This document shows, piece after piece, positions 41,590 to 53,058 of a stretch of DNA of 64,000 bases. Origin of the DNA: Eutreptiella sp. 'Long Island Sound 2002' (lineage: Eukaryota > Euglenozoa > Euglenophyceae > Eutreptiales > Eutreptiaceae); contig OZ038383.1 in the NCBI GenBank assembly GCA_964036045.1, positions 65,229,725 through 65,293,724 of the forward strand, in the 5' to 3' direction. The notes beneath the pieces are model-generated. The model did not search any database. It was given only the letters and a program-made list of their open reading frames with translations, and was not told the DNA's origin. The translations under genes were made by a program, and so were the position numbers. How positions within the stretch are numbered: the first letter of the stretch is position 1; every line of letters begins with the position of its first letter.

Positions 41590-44416
41590 TCCTTTGGCCG
41601 ACCAGCAAGGCCACACTCCCAGCTACAGCAACCCCCTCAACAACCACCCCCAGGACCAGTCCATCGAGGGGAACAATGGTCAATTGGCAGGAGGCGGGCA
41701 AGACGTGGCCGCGGCCCCAGCCCCATGCGGTGCGCCTACTGCAATGGTTGGTGTGGGACCAGCACTACCGCCACAGCCACCCCCAGTGCGAAGGCGGCAT
41801 GCCCGGGAGCTTCGAGCTCCGCGAGGATATGGGCGCCGACCGCCTGCAGGCAGTGGAGGACTGGCTGCGGGTGGAAGGGTATGCCTACCGCTTCCGCACA
41901 AAGCGCTGGAGGGTCTGCACCCGACCAGACAGGCCCAGCAAAGGACTGCGCCCTGACGGGATTGAGGAGGACGAGAACCCCAACGAGTACCCGCAGGCAC
42001 CACGATCAACGTCTCCATGTGGGACATGATCGGGAAGGAGTTCCCGAAGCTGGGGAACGAGCGCACGCTGCAGGGCAGCAGCAGCAGCGCATCTCCTGGG
42101 AAGGAGAAGCGTTCCGCCGGGGACAGGAAGCGGGACAGGAAATGGCGGGAGTACCAGGAATCCCCGGCCGCTGAAGCCGCCCAAGGCGCCAAGGGCGGAA
42201 CCCCAGCCTGAAGCCCCCAACGGGCCAGTGGCGGCCACCACCCCGGCCACACCACCCTCGGCGACTTCCTCGAAGTCGCCTAGCAGGCCAAGGCCAAGCC
42301 CTGTTCGCTGCACCTGAGGAAGTCAGGCCCCAGCAGCGACGTTGAGTCCGCCCACCGTGGGAGGAGGCCGGCCGACCAGGTCAGCTCCAGCAGCAGCGTC
42401 GCTCTCGGCCAAAGGGACGTGGCGCGCGCCTGCGAGCGCACCTGTGGGGTGCCCTGCAACCTTCGGGTTGCCCAGCAACGGGCCACGCAGCAGAACGCTG
42501 ACGTGGGGGGCGCCGTCGGCATCGCCCAGGACGGGGTCACAGATAGGGGCAGAGGCATGGCCTTCCACGCCTTGACCGTGGCAGCCATTGCGGCCAGTCT
42601 CACGGCTGCAGCTGCCCATGAGTCAGCGACTGCCCTGGTCAGGGGTGAGGTGGCGGCAGCCGCCCAGGAAACCCGCCTGGCCCAGGAGGCCATTGTCCGC
42701 AAGGAGGCGGATGTGAAGGCGCTGGAAGAGGCGCTTGCCCAAGAGAGGGCAAAGAAGGAGGCGGAGGAAAGGACCCGCGCCGAGGCAACGGCCAAGGCCC
42801 AAGCAGACCCCGCCAAGAAGGACGCCATCGAGGCCGCGCGACGGAAGGTCGCTGAGGAGAGGGCCAAGACGGAACAGGAGCTGGCCGCGTTGGAAGCTGA
42901 GAAGGCTCGGCTGCAGCGGGCTCGGGAAGCCAAGGCTGTCCATGCCCGGGAGGAGGCCAAAAGGCAAGCTGCCGCTGCCACGGCCGAGGCAATGGAGGTG
43001 GCGGAAGCCAAGCACCAGCGCGAGACTCCCCTGGGAGGATCCCGATTCGAGACCCTTCGAAAGCTTTTCGAAGGGGACGCCTCCTCCAAGATGACGCTGG
43101 ATCTGGAGGAGGTCGACACGGGCAGCAGTGGGAGCAGTGGCCCCACCGCCTACCGACGGAGGAAGGGTAAGGGGAAGACCCCCGAGAGGTCACGGAGGCC
43201 AGCGGGTGGACACCCCCTCGACTCCGACCCCTTCTTCAACGCCAGCGACGGGGATGGAAGAGGCCGCCGACATCGCCGAGGAGTGGCTGGCGGAGGGGGC
43301 GGAGACGTCTCCATGGATCCGGAAGGTGAGAGTGAGGATCTCCTCCCTCCCTACCGGAGCTCGGAGTCTTCCGCGTGCGGGACCGAGACGCCCAGGTGGG
43401 GCGACATGGACGAGGATGATAACATGGACTTCGACTACACGAAGAAGCCCCCATCCTCGGACCCACCGAGGCGACCTGGCGGAGACCCATCAGGACCCCC
43501 TGGAGGACGCCCACCAGGTGGACCCCCCGGAGGCGGACCTCCGGGAGGGGGAGGACCCCCTGGACCGGGCGGACCCGGCAGAGGCCCTCCTGGAGGACCC
43601 CCTGGGGACCCCCACGACCCACCAGGGAACCGTGACCCGGATGCCACCTGGCGGTGGATTGTCCACCTCCGCAGGAGGGTCAAGTCCCTCGAGCGCGAGG
43701 TAGACACGGGCAAGGGCAGGATGACTCGCATCGCCAGGGTCGCCGCGGGCGCACAGAAGGAGCTGGACATCGCCAAGACGGAGATGGTCAAGATCGCCAA
43801 GGTCGCCACTGCCGCTCAGAGGGCGCTGGACATCGCCAGGGGCGAGACCAGGCTGCTGAACAAGGTCATCAACGGCCTGCAGCAGAGGTTGGACGAGCTG
43901 GAAGGCCGTTGGAGCGTCGGCAGCGACCACCCACCCCTGGAGTCAGGCTCGTCGGACGACAGCTGGGGACCTGGACCAGGTCCAGGCAGAGCCCACGCCC
44001 CCGGCAGAGCCCCCAGGAGTCACCCCAGCGCCAGTGCCCCCTCTCTCAGCGCCCCCTCTAACCACAGCGCGGGCCGCCGTGACGAGCGCGTGCCGCCCGG
44101 CAGTGGCAGTGAGGAGTGGCGTGACGAGTGGCTAAGGGCGGAGTATCACAACCGCTGTGCTCCACTGCGGACACCGGTACGCCCCCGACGCCCCACACCA
44201 GCCCAGGAGCTAATCCCAATGGCTGGCGGGCGTTATAGTGGACTCGGGGATGAGGTCCCTGGAGGGGACGTGGAGTGGGATGTCGGTGGAGGCGAGAAGA
44301 TTTGGAGGAGTTCGGCATTACCCCGCCGCGTGGTGTACGACGGGAGGCCGCTGAACGCAGCCGCCGGCGCCGTGATGAGGAGGCATACATGGAAGGAGTA
44401 CGGCGTGAACATCTAG
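41590..44416 (+). pseudogene. Element B first gag-like region (coiled coil, Gly-Pro-rich)
   Basis: A short Trp/Arg-rich part (W-L-V-W-D-Q-H-Y-R-H near 41735) is followed, after a frame change near 42000, by a frame that holds to TAG at 44414-44416 apart from stops near 42209 and 42280. Residues from about 42560 to 43020 form a long Ala/Glu/Lys/Arg coiled coil. A Gly-Pro-Pro collagen-like stretch at about 43480-43630 follows, then a second coiled coil (43660-43900) with repeats of the type I-A-K-V-A-T-A-A-Q-R-A-L-D-I-A. This is probably the N-terminal, oligomerising part of Gag. Element C has a shorter counterpart at 55753-56900. Confidence 0.65.
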
Positions 44417-44519
44417 GTTCAGCGTACATGGGGGAACCACGGCGTAGCCACACGGATACCGTGGATGAGATGGAAGTGGCGGCCGTGTGAGTCTGTAGGG
44501 GACGCCGATTAGAACCTGA

Positions 44520-46021
44520 GTCAACCTTGCGGCCGGCGTTCATCGTCTCTAAGGCCGCGGATGCCGCCGTGTGGGAAGACCTGAAGGACAACAAGCCCCC
44601 CACGTACCATGGCAACCCCCTCAACCTCGACCGCTTCTTGGAGAAGCTGGACGATTTGGGGGGTGACCGTCACTGAAGACATGGATCCCGCAGATGCGGA
44701 GAGATATGTCTTCAAATGGTTCAGGTTCCGCCTGCTGGAAGTGCTCCAAGAGCTATACTTCGTGGCGACCAAGGAGGGGAAAATCAAGACCCTCAAGGAA
44801 GCCAAGAAGTGGCTCAACGAGCAGGAGCGGGTGGACGTTCTGCAGGTGGCTGCCAAGCGATGGAAGTCCATCAGGTTTCAGCATGATGGTCGGGAGATCC
44901 GCCCACGAGATTAGTGGGACTTCCGGGGGCAATACACCCTCTTCCGCCGCAACGTGGAGGACTGGAATGAGGGCGACGAGCAGGCCGGCCTGCTCTCCAT
45001 GCTGCCGGAGGCATGGATCAAGAGAGTCACCAAGGAGGAAGCCAAGAGGGCCAAGTCCAACCACACGGTCAAGATAATGCTCCCCAAAGAGTATCATACG
45101 AACGTGGTGGCTTGGACAAGGAAGAACGTGGCCGGGGATCTCAAACGGCACTCCCTGCGGAACGCCCTCCTCATCACCGTCATGGGCGATCGCGAGAAGA
45201 CCGCGATGTGGCCCCTTGATGAGTGTCACGTGAGCGGCCAGACCATCCGTCTGCAGGCCATCCCGGCGCGGATGAGCTGCGACGAGATCCTGGAGTGGGT
45301 TGGAGAGGAAGTAGTCAAGGAGTACCATAACCTCCACCACAGCCGTGGGTTGAGGCCCGGCGACCGTGACGTCAACTACGTAGGCGAGGGGCCTGGTGGG
45401 GAAGCTGCCATGGACCCAGCGGGAGCCGATGGCGATGAAGCTCTCGTTGACGATGACGACGACGATGAGCCCGCCGAGATGGCCGTTTGTGCCTTCGTGG
45501 CCAACAACCTGAACGCGGGGAGCAACCGGGGAAGCTGGAAGCCCCTGCAGCAGGGTTGGAAGAAGAAGGGGAAGAAGGACCCCCGCCGCATTGGCAACCC
45601 TCCGCTGTCCTTTGGGGAGTTCATACGTGCTCACCCTCAGGGCCGTTTCGTGTGTTATGGGAGGAACAAAGGGTTCAACCATGACCACCGGACATCCCCC
45701 ATCCACCAGGCCGACACAGAGGCCTACAAGAAGGTGCACGCGTCAAAGAAGCGTGCACCCGCGGGTATCCGGGAGACCAAAGTGGAGGTCGACAAGGACA
45801 AGCTCTTCAAGCTGATGTTGGTAGGGACCGAGTTGGCCAAGGAGAGCCAGGAGATCAAGAGGAACTGGGTCCCCAGGTCGGGCTACAAGAACAAGGAGAA
45901 CAAAGAGAACGACAAGAACGAGGACAAGGACAAGAAGGGTAGGAAAAGGGGAAAGAAGAAGGGTGTCAACGAGGTTGATGCGGAGGAGAGTACCCCTACT
46001 ACCACTACCGACGCCCCTTAG
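44520..46021 (+). pseudogene. Element B second gag region (capsid core, zinc motif)
   Basis: It begins near 44535 with P-A-F-I-V-S-K and P-T-Y-H-G-N-P-L-N-L-D-R-F-L-E-K-L, a retrotransposon gag core start, then shifts frame near 44660. A TAG at 44912-44914 interrupts; the same frame continues to TAG 46019-46021. Near 45640 F-V-C-Y-G-R-N-K-G-F-N-H-D-H aligns with the zinc knuckle C-W-V-C-Y-G-K-G-N-N-H of element C but lacks its first Cys. A Lys/Glu/Asn-rich tail follows. It would package RNA into particles. Homology to element C gag is clear along the L-S-F-x-E-x block. Confidence 0.75.
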
Positions 46022-46072
46022 CGGAGCCCCTGCAGCCAAGGGCCCCAGCTAGGGCGGTCGCAGGATGGTGTC

Positions 46073-46945
46073 GTGGGAAGCGCTACACCATCCCAGTCTG
46101 GAGGCGATAAGCACAAAGGGACTGCCGCAGGCGGGCCACCCGGTCCGGCACCCAAAGCGAAAGGTCGGGATTGCGGGGTGAGGGCAAGTGAAGGCACCAA
46201 CCCTTGCACCCGTCCATCCTTCGCGACCAAGAATGTATTTGATGTGCTTCAAGATCTATCCGAGAGTATCGGAGGATCACCCGGACCGCAGCTGGATGCT
46301 GCAGATGGGCAGCCTGGGCCCATTGTCCACGACCTGCACGGGTCGCTTGTTGAACTTCTGGAACGACCGGAGATCCTGAGCTTGCACGCCGTGCGCCGTG
46401 TGGGGTGTGAGCGGCAATTGCACCTTAAGGTCCGTGCCTTATGCGGGGAAGTGGAGAAGGTCTTCGACGTGTTGGTCGACACGGGAGCTCAGGTCAGCTT
46501 GGTCAAGGCTGGCCTACTTCCGCCAGAGTGTTTGACCGACAGTCGGAAACTTGTCAGGCTAAAGGTGGCGAACGGCCAGTACATGGTGGGAGGCACGAAG
46601 GAAGCGGCCATTGGGCTGCAGTTCGTGAACCACCGTGAGCTGAGCCGCCCGGACCTTGGCAAGGAAATCTTCCTGCAAGGTCGCTTCTACGAGGCCGAGA
46701 TGGACTGGGACATGATCGTTGGGTATGACTTCATGATGGAGACGGACTCCGGCGTTCTCCCGGCCCAGGCCTCCATGACCCTGTACCAGGACGACCAGCT
46801 CTCGTGGCTTTCGTCACCTGAACACCATGTGGAATGCCAATGGATCCACCCGGAACGCAATCAGCTCGAAGCGGCCGCGCTGGGCACTGAGCCAACTGGG
46901 CCAGCAAACCAGGAGTACGGCGTAATGCCGGAAGTGGCGAGCTGA
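46073..46945 (+). pseudogene. Element B aspartic protease
   Basis: Same frame as the second gag region after its TAG. D-V-L-V-D-T-G-A-Q-V-S-L carries the catalytic D-T-G-A (46478-46489). V-R-L-K-V-A-N-G forms the flap region, and W-D-M-I-V-G-Y-D-F-M gives the hydrophobic-hydrophobic-Gly motif near 46710. The core is intact. The frame stops at TGA 46943-46945, directly before the linker domain in the same frame. It would process Gag-Pol. Confidence 0.88.
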
Positions 46946-47790
46946 GTGGTTGCGGACCTGGGAGCTTCGGAGCTGGCCCTGGATGCGTTCGCTTCAGGAA
47001 CCTCCGCCCATCTTCGGGTTTGTGAGAAGTACTGGAGCGCCCAGGACTCCGTGTGGAAGAAGCACTGGGGTCCGCATCAGGGTTTGATGTGGATCCATTG
47101 CCCCCGATGGGACATTCCAAGTGCGGTAGCGAAGATTCGCAAGGACCGCTCCAAGGCAGTGCTGGTTGTTCCCATGGGATGCACCGAGGAGGAAAGCACC
47201 CGAGATTGGGTGGTCACATTGACCAACATGACCTTAAACAAGGTCGTCCTACCGGCTGGAGGGAGTGTCTATCAGGACGATAAGGGACAGCCCATGCCAG
47301 CCCAGAGACGGCCAACAGAATTCCACCATGTGGATGGGGGCCTTGTACAGGCCGACACCACGGACTTCGTGTGTGTCAACCGCATCATAGCGGAGCCCTG
47401 GCGACAATGCTTTGCGGTTTCCCCGGTTGACATCGGAGAATCGGAGGACCCCCTCACTGAAGAGGAGTTGGATCTGGTTCAGGGGTATATGGATCAGCCC
47501 TTTCACAACTTGAGAAGCCAGCGTGAGGGCAAGGGCCAGGACAAAGCCTGGTGGGAAGTGGACTCGATCGTCTCCGGTTCCTATGACGGGAATACCTTCG
47601 TAAAGAGGGTGCTGGACCACATGTCCAGCCAGGACGAGCCAATCGGCGGAAATCCACCCACCTACGGCGACCTGTTCCGAGGCAAGACCAGAGATGGCCC
47701 TTTGGGCCACCTGGGAAGACCACCTGAGCCGAAACCGAGTGGGATCGCTACTCCTCAAGTAAGCTCAGTGGACCAGGTGCCCGGAAAAGC
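46946..47790 (+). pseudogene. Element B linker with Dam-like domain
   Basis: It continues the protease frame after TGA. The order L-A-L-D-A-F-A-S-G, then W-I-H-C-P-R-W-D (47090-47113), then K-A-V-L-V-V-P-M-G-C and D-W-V-V-T-L-T matches the domain at the same place in elements 1 and A. D-A-F-A-S is especially close to the D-L-F-A-S block of DIRS methyltransferase-like domains. The position of the catalytic N-P-P-Y reads C-P-R-W, so catalysis is unlikely and a structural or binding role more plausible. An acidic spacer follows to RT. Confidence 0.5.
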
Positions 47791-47799
47791 CAACGCGGA

Positions 47800-49524
47800 G
47801 TCCGATGATTGCCCCAAGATCCAGGCATTGAGGGCCAGGCTGAAGCAGAAGTATGGGAATACATTCTTCAGCGGAAAACCTGTGTTTCCCCCACCGGTGC
47901 GTGGACCGTATGGCGAGAGCAAGATACGACTGAAGCAGAACCCCCGTGTGTATCGACACCGGGAGTTCGCCCTTAGGGGCAAGATGAAGGAGGCCATGGG
48001 GAAGATCCTCCGTGACTTCATCGAGAGAAGCTGGCTTGAGCCGTGCCACTCCGAATGGGCTTTTCCTGCTTCGTCGTCCCGAAGAAGGTGGCCGGTGAGT
48101 GGCGGCTCGTGGTCGACTACCGCGGCCTAAACGCCCAAACGCAGCATGACAGCTATACGCTGCCCCTCATTGAGGACATGCTGCAAAAACAACACTGGCG
48201 GAGGATCTTCACGGTGATTGACCTGAAACATGGTTATCATCAGATGCCTCTCGTTGAGGAGTCCCGTGCCTGCACACCCATGAGCATCCCACCTGGACCT
48301 CTCCAGTGGAAGGTGCTGCCCATGGCCGTTACCAACGGCAATGCGGCTTTTCAGCGGATGCTGGAGAACCTGCTTGAGCCGGTGCGTGACTGTGCGGACC
48401 CCTTCGTGGACGACGTGATCATCACGTCCGGGGACCCCAGTATGAGCTATGAGGAGCTCCTGGAGGCACATGAGAGGGACGTCACCAGACTGCTGGACTT
48501 TCTGGTCCGGCACAAACTCACGGGCAGCAGTGACAAGGCCACCATTGCGGTGAGCAAGGTGGTCTTCGCTGGCCACGTAGTTGGGAACGGCCAGCAGAAG
48601 CCCATACCTGGCAAGGTGGCTGCGATCGAGCACTGGGAAAAGCCCAAAACGGTCTCTGAGCTACGGGCGTACTTGGGGTTCTGCAACTACTACTCGGGGT
48701 ATATCAAGATGTATGCCGAGTATGCAGCCCCCATGACGACCCTGCTCAAGGGCAACCGAGAGGAGACCAAGAAGGGGTCCAAGAAGGCTCTGGTCTGGAA
48801 TGCTGAGTCTGATCGTGCCTTTGAGGGGATGAAGCAGGCGCTGCTATCCGCAGTGGGTCTGCACCTCGTGGATCCTGACAGAGGGTTCGTCCTGCGCACC
48901 GACGCTTCCAACTACGCCGCTGGCGCTGTGTTGGAACAAGTGCTTGACGATGGGAGGCAGGTGCCAGTGGCCTTCTGGAGCCGAGTCCTGGCGGAAGGCC
49001 AGAGACGGACGTGGACGCCCCAAGAAGAGGAGGCGTATGCCATCGTGATGGCTCTCAGGAAATGAGCTAGGTACATAGCCCTCCATCCCGTCATTGTCTG
49101 CACCGACCATCAGAGTCTGCAGTCGTGGCACAAGGAGCACGTGGACACCCCCTCTGGTCCCGCCTGTCGACGGGCAAGATGGCATGAGACCTTGGCCAAG
49201 TTCGACCTCACGGTTGTGTATGTTCCTGGCAAGCACAACACCGTGGCGGACTGTCTCAGTAGGTGGGCCTATCCCGCCAGCAAGGGCATGACAGACGTGT
49301 CTGCCCATGGCGATGAGGCTGAGACCGCTGAGGCCAAGAGGATCATAGAAATGGAGCGCCTGATGGAGGAGGAGGGTGTTAAATGCTTCGTCGTCATGGC
49401 TGCAGATGCCCCCCTCGGAACGAGGATGGGCAGAGCGGTCAGAGTACTCGCCCCTGATGGAGCTGAGGCCGACAAGCACCTCTTCCCTGAATGTTGCCTC
49501 CAGGACGACTGGACCGACGACTAG
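47800..49524 (+). pseudogene. Element B reverse transcriptase and RNase H
   Basis: RT begins in the linker frame (F-I-E-R-S-W-L-E-P-C-H-S-E-W near 48022), then a frameshift at about 48050 moves to the frame of F-V-V-P-K-K and L-V-V-D-Y-R-G-L-N. F-T-V-I-D-L-K-H-G-Y-H-Q-M and F-V-D-D (48403-48414) supply the catalytic aspartates. RNase H shows L-R-T-D-A-S-N-Y-A-A-G, T-P-Q-E-E-E-A-Y-A-I-V and, past TGA 49063-49065, C-T-D-H-Q-S-L and Y-V-P-G-K-H-N-T-V-A-D-C-L-S-R. The frame ends at TAG 49522. Domain order and residues are intact; only the frameshift and one stop disable it. Confidence 0.93.
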
Positions 49525-49539
49525 TCTTAGGCCTTTGAG

Positions 49540-50999
49540 GCCGAATATAGGGCTGTGACCGACCCTGATGACAGGCAGAAGTGGCCAAAGGGGCTGACTG
49601 AGGAAGATGGCAAGCTCTACCGGAATGGTAAGCTGCTGGTCCCAGGGTCCTGAGTGGTCGAGCTGTGTGAGGCTTGGCACCACCACATGATGCACCCAGG
49701 GGTCAAGAAGCAGGCCCTGGATATGCAGCGCCGGTTTGAGATCGACCAGATCGCTCTCTACAGCGCCATCAAGAAGGTCAGGAAGGGTTGCCCAGTCTGT
49801 CAGGCCTGCAATCCTGATAACCGGAACGTCAAGGGGGAAGCCCAATGGACTCCGGTGCCTGACCAGCCCATGGAGAGCGTGGCCATGGACGTCTTCTTCA
49901 TGCTCGAAGTTCACATAGGCAAGGAGACCTTTGACTGTGTGGTCCTGTGTGTGGACCGCCACAGCGGCTACGTAGTAGCCGTTCCGGCACGCAAAAAGGG
50001 GTTGCTTGCCAAGGAAGTGGCAGTCATGATGATTCTTCATTGGCTGACCGTCTTTGACATCCCCCGCACCATTTGCAGTGACCGAGGGCCCCAGTTTACT
50101 GGTGGCTGGTTCAAGGCCAAGTGTTCCCTCATGGGAATACGTCCTGCCAAGAGCGTCGCCTATCTCAGCCGGTCCAATGGCCGGGCTGAAGTGGCTGGAA
50201 GGCAGCTGTTCGAGAAGCTGCGCAAGATTCACATCACCAATCCACGTCAGAACTGGTTTGAGGAGATGTGGCCCACTCTGAAGGCCCATCATGACACCCC
50301 CACTCCGGGTGGTTTGTCCCCTCAACAGATTCTGTTCGGCAGGGACCCCCTTGGTCGGGGACTTCCCTTGTCTGGTGATGGTATGGCCATGGACGCCAAA
50401 GAATTCTTTGCGCGGCAAGAGGCAACGGCGCGGGACATCCGCCGGCAGCTCGAGAAGGAGCATGCTGAGCGTCAGAAGTCCGACCTGAGCTCGACAGCGC
50501 AAAGGTTCAGGGTGGGAGACCCGGTGTGGGTGATCAGACCCTGCCCTATGGGCACCCACCGCACCAAAACCTGGTTCACACCCGGAGAGGTGGTCCGCAG
50601 GATTGGTGAGGACACCTACTGCATCAAGGTGGGTCACGGACAGTTCCGGGAGCGCCACGAGAGTCAACTCTGTGTGCGGGAACCCGACTTCCGTGGCCAA
50701 CATGTGTCCCTGGACTATGCCGCACATGAGGCTGATTCGGACGACGACTATGCTGAGCAGGACGACTATACCGTCGAGAAGATCCTGGCCCAGCGTCCGA
50801 ACGCCTCGACATCCGGAGGCCTGGGGTTCAAGGTTCGTTGGCGAGGCTATGGGCCGTCCCGGGACACCTGGGAACCGTCTCCTCGTTCGTGCCGCAGATC
50901 AATACCCCCTTCATGGACTACATCCGCAGGCACAAGACCAAGATCCATGTCTCGGACTTGGCAGCACTCACCCGGGCGATTGCAGCCAGAGGCGCCTGA
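49540..50999 (+). pseudogene. Element B integrase and chromodomain
   Basis: After TAG codons near 49522 and 49528 and TGA near 49651 the frame is the RT one. The zinc site is H-H-H-M-M-H ... C-P-V-C-Q-A-C (49678-49812). The DDE core shows A-M-D-V-F-F (49884), S-D-R-G-P-Q-F (50080) and N-G-R-A-E-V-A (50176). An SH3-like segment, R-F-R-V-G-D-P-V-W-V, is near 50505. The chromodomain starts at D-Y-T-V-E-K-I-L (50764) and reaches D-T-W-E-P near 50870. A frameshift after this moves the tail to another frame, ending at TGA 50997-50999. Element C has the same tail pattern. Confidence 0.92.
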
Positions 51000-52488
51000 T
51001 CACCGCCCTAAGCTCTCCCCTGATGCAGTTTGAGCGCTTGTTTGGTCGACGGATCGTCCCTCACTTGCTTGCTCTCTTCCATCTTCCGGTGACCTGTCAT
51101 CAGAGTGGCCATATACCCCCCCCTGCTGAATCTAGAGGAGGATGGCCCCTCTCTTCGGGTCCTATTCGTCACTCCTCGCCTGCTGAATCCTTGGGAAACC
51201 AGGCAGAACGACTGACCTTGACATTTTCTGAGCTCTTAGGGCCTTGAAGCCCATACGAGGTTGCGCAACGGATGCTGCTGTCATCGGCATTACGATTTTT
51301 TGGTGTGTGTTCTGGTCCCATGGCACTTGCGGGATCCAGACCAGTCTACGTGTGTCTCTGCAGACTATATATGGCCTGAACTCAGGCGCTTTCCTGTCCA
51401 CCCTCCTGCAAATGCATTATCCTAACCAGGGCGTAGTTTGGCGCTCTGTCCAGAGTGTGTTTACACGCCTATTTGACCCGCTCATGGCTTATTTTTCTGT
51501 TCCCCAGGATATGTGCATCTGTATGTTAAGTGTTATCAGCCCATCACCGAGATATGGACTGTTTTTTCCCCCCGAAGGGGATGCAAATCGGAATACGAAG
51601 GCGCCCTGAGTCGCTGTGTACATGCTCTTACATAAGGTCCAGCCTGGACCAGTACCTAAGTACAGATTCTTCTGTTTGAGTGCCCGTGATACCGTGTGCC
51701 CTAGTGGCTGTGATGTGCTGAGATCCTGATGGCGCCAGGCGGGAAGCCCAGTTGCCTGACTACACTCCCAGCGGTCCGCCACTGTCAGTCCCAGTGTGAG
51801 CCTACCGACTCGCAGACGCACTTGCAGTCGGGTGGCGCCCTCCGGTGTCCTGACCTCGGTCAGTCTGCCCCGGAAACTGGTGGTTTGAGGAGTCGCCGCC
51901 TCCGCTCAGACTGCATGGAAACTCCCCCATGCATGGCCTTCGTGGTAATGGGGCGAGGGAAAAGACGGCCCTGATGCCCGATCCCTTATGGAGGAGCTCG
52001 TTCGACTTTACCACTCTGGACTCGCGTCGTGGATATGGACATGGTGCGCCCAAGGAAGGACCTGTGGGGATTCTCCCCCAGACTGCGGCCTGGGGAGGCT
52101 TGATGTAGCCTGATGGATCTTTGTTGTCGCTTTCCACCTGTGGGACCACCTCGGTCGTCGTGTGGCGCCTATGCTGGCCGTGTATGCCACTGCCACTGTG
52201 GTGGTGACCGTCGCAGCCGGCACCCGGTGCGCCTGGTATGGCTTAACTGGTCCCTTGGAGGCCGAACAATCGCCGCCAGGACCCGGGACTTGATACTTGA
52301 TACTATACTTGCAGTTACTAACAGCTACAGCACCGTACCTGTCTTACTGTGGGATTGTACTGCGCAGCCTAACCCGCAAATCGGCCTGAAGTGAGGATGT
52401 GACACGCCCCCCCCCCCCCTTCAGGGGATGGTCCTGGGTACCCGCTGCCATGCTTGGGGGTTATCGAGCCCCCCCCAGGGTTTGCTCT
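51000..52488 (+). other. Element B 3' noncoding region
   Basis: About 1.5 kb lies between the chromodomain stop and the purine tract. Only short frames occur. Runs of C and G appear from about 52400. Nothing recognisable beyond its position. Confidence 0.6.
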
Positions 52489-52499
52489 AAGGAGGGGGG
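52489..52499 (+). other. Polypurine tract of element B
   Basis: AAGGAGGGGGG abuts the TGAAGCGG start of the 3' LTR at 52500. Confidence 0.75.
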
Positions 52500-53058
52500 T
52501 GAAGCGGTACCCGGAACCTATGGCCCATGGCCCGCAGGCCTGTGAGCAGTCACACCCGTTATACCCCATGGCCCAGAGGCCTGTGAGCCGTCACACCCGT
52601 GCGGAAGCGGTTGACACTGCCTGTCAGCGGGATCTCCCTGTTCTCTAACTCGCGAAATCTAGAATCAGATTTCTAACCATTAAGTCCATGTGGAATTACC
52701 AGAATTTTACTGTCTTGGTCGAATTGCGGTTAGAAATCAGTGAATTACCCGATTTTTACCGCGATTTCTAATTGTCGTGAAATCGCCGCCAGAGGTCGCC
52801 CGTTCCGTGCACTGCATTAGATGATTCTGTAGAACGATCCTTCTTGAAGTTAAGACTGAAACAGTCTTCGAGTGATCCGCAATTTTTTCCTTGATAGAAC
52901 GCATCGCGTCCCAGATTTTTCCCAGAAAATCTGGGCGGCCGAAGGCGCTTTGAACCCCCAAGTGAAATAACAAGGGTTACGAGCGTTCAAGCGCCCAAGG
53001 ACGAACTAACGTGCCTCATAGGCACTGTGTATGAGGTTTTGCCCCCCATAGTCATAGG
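52500..53058 (+). repeat. 3' LTR of element B, left part
   Basis: It matches 38435-38995 of the 5' LTR with scattered differences and stops after TAGG at 53058, where element C begins. The rest resumes at 62309. Confidence 0.92.
53055..53058 (+). repeat. Target duplication of element C (tagg), left
   Basis: TAGG is present once in the uninterrupted 5' LTR of element B (38992-38995) and twice here, at 53055-53058 and 62305-62308, on either side of element C. The empty-site comparison makes this secure. Confidence 0.95.

Noticed and set aside
48844-50727. A 627-codon open frame on the minus strand
   Set aside because: It is the antisense shadow of element B RNase H and integrase, whose plus-strand motifs are clear; its own product matches nothing and results from GC-rich codon composition.
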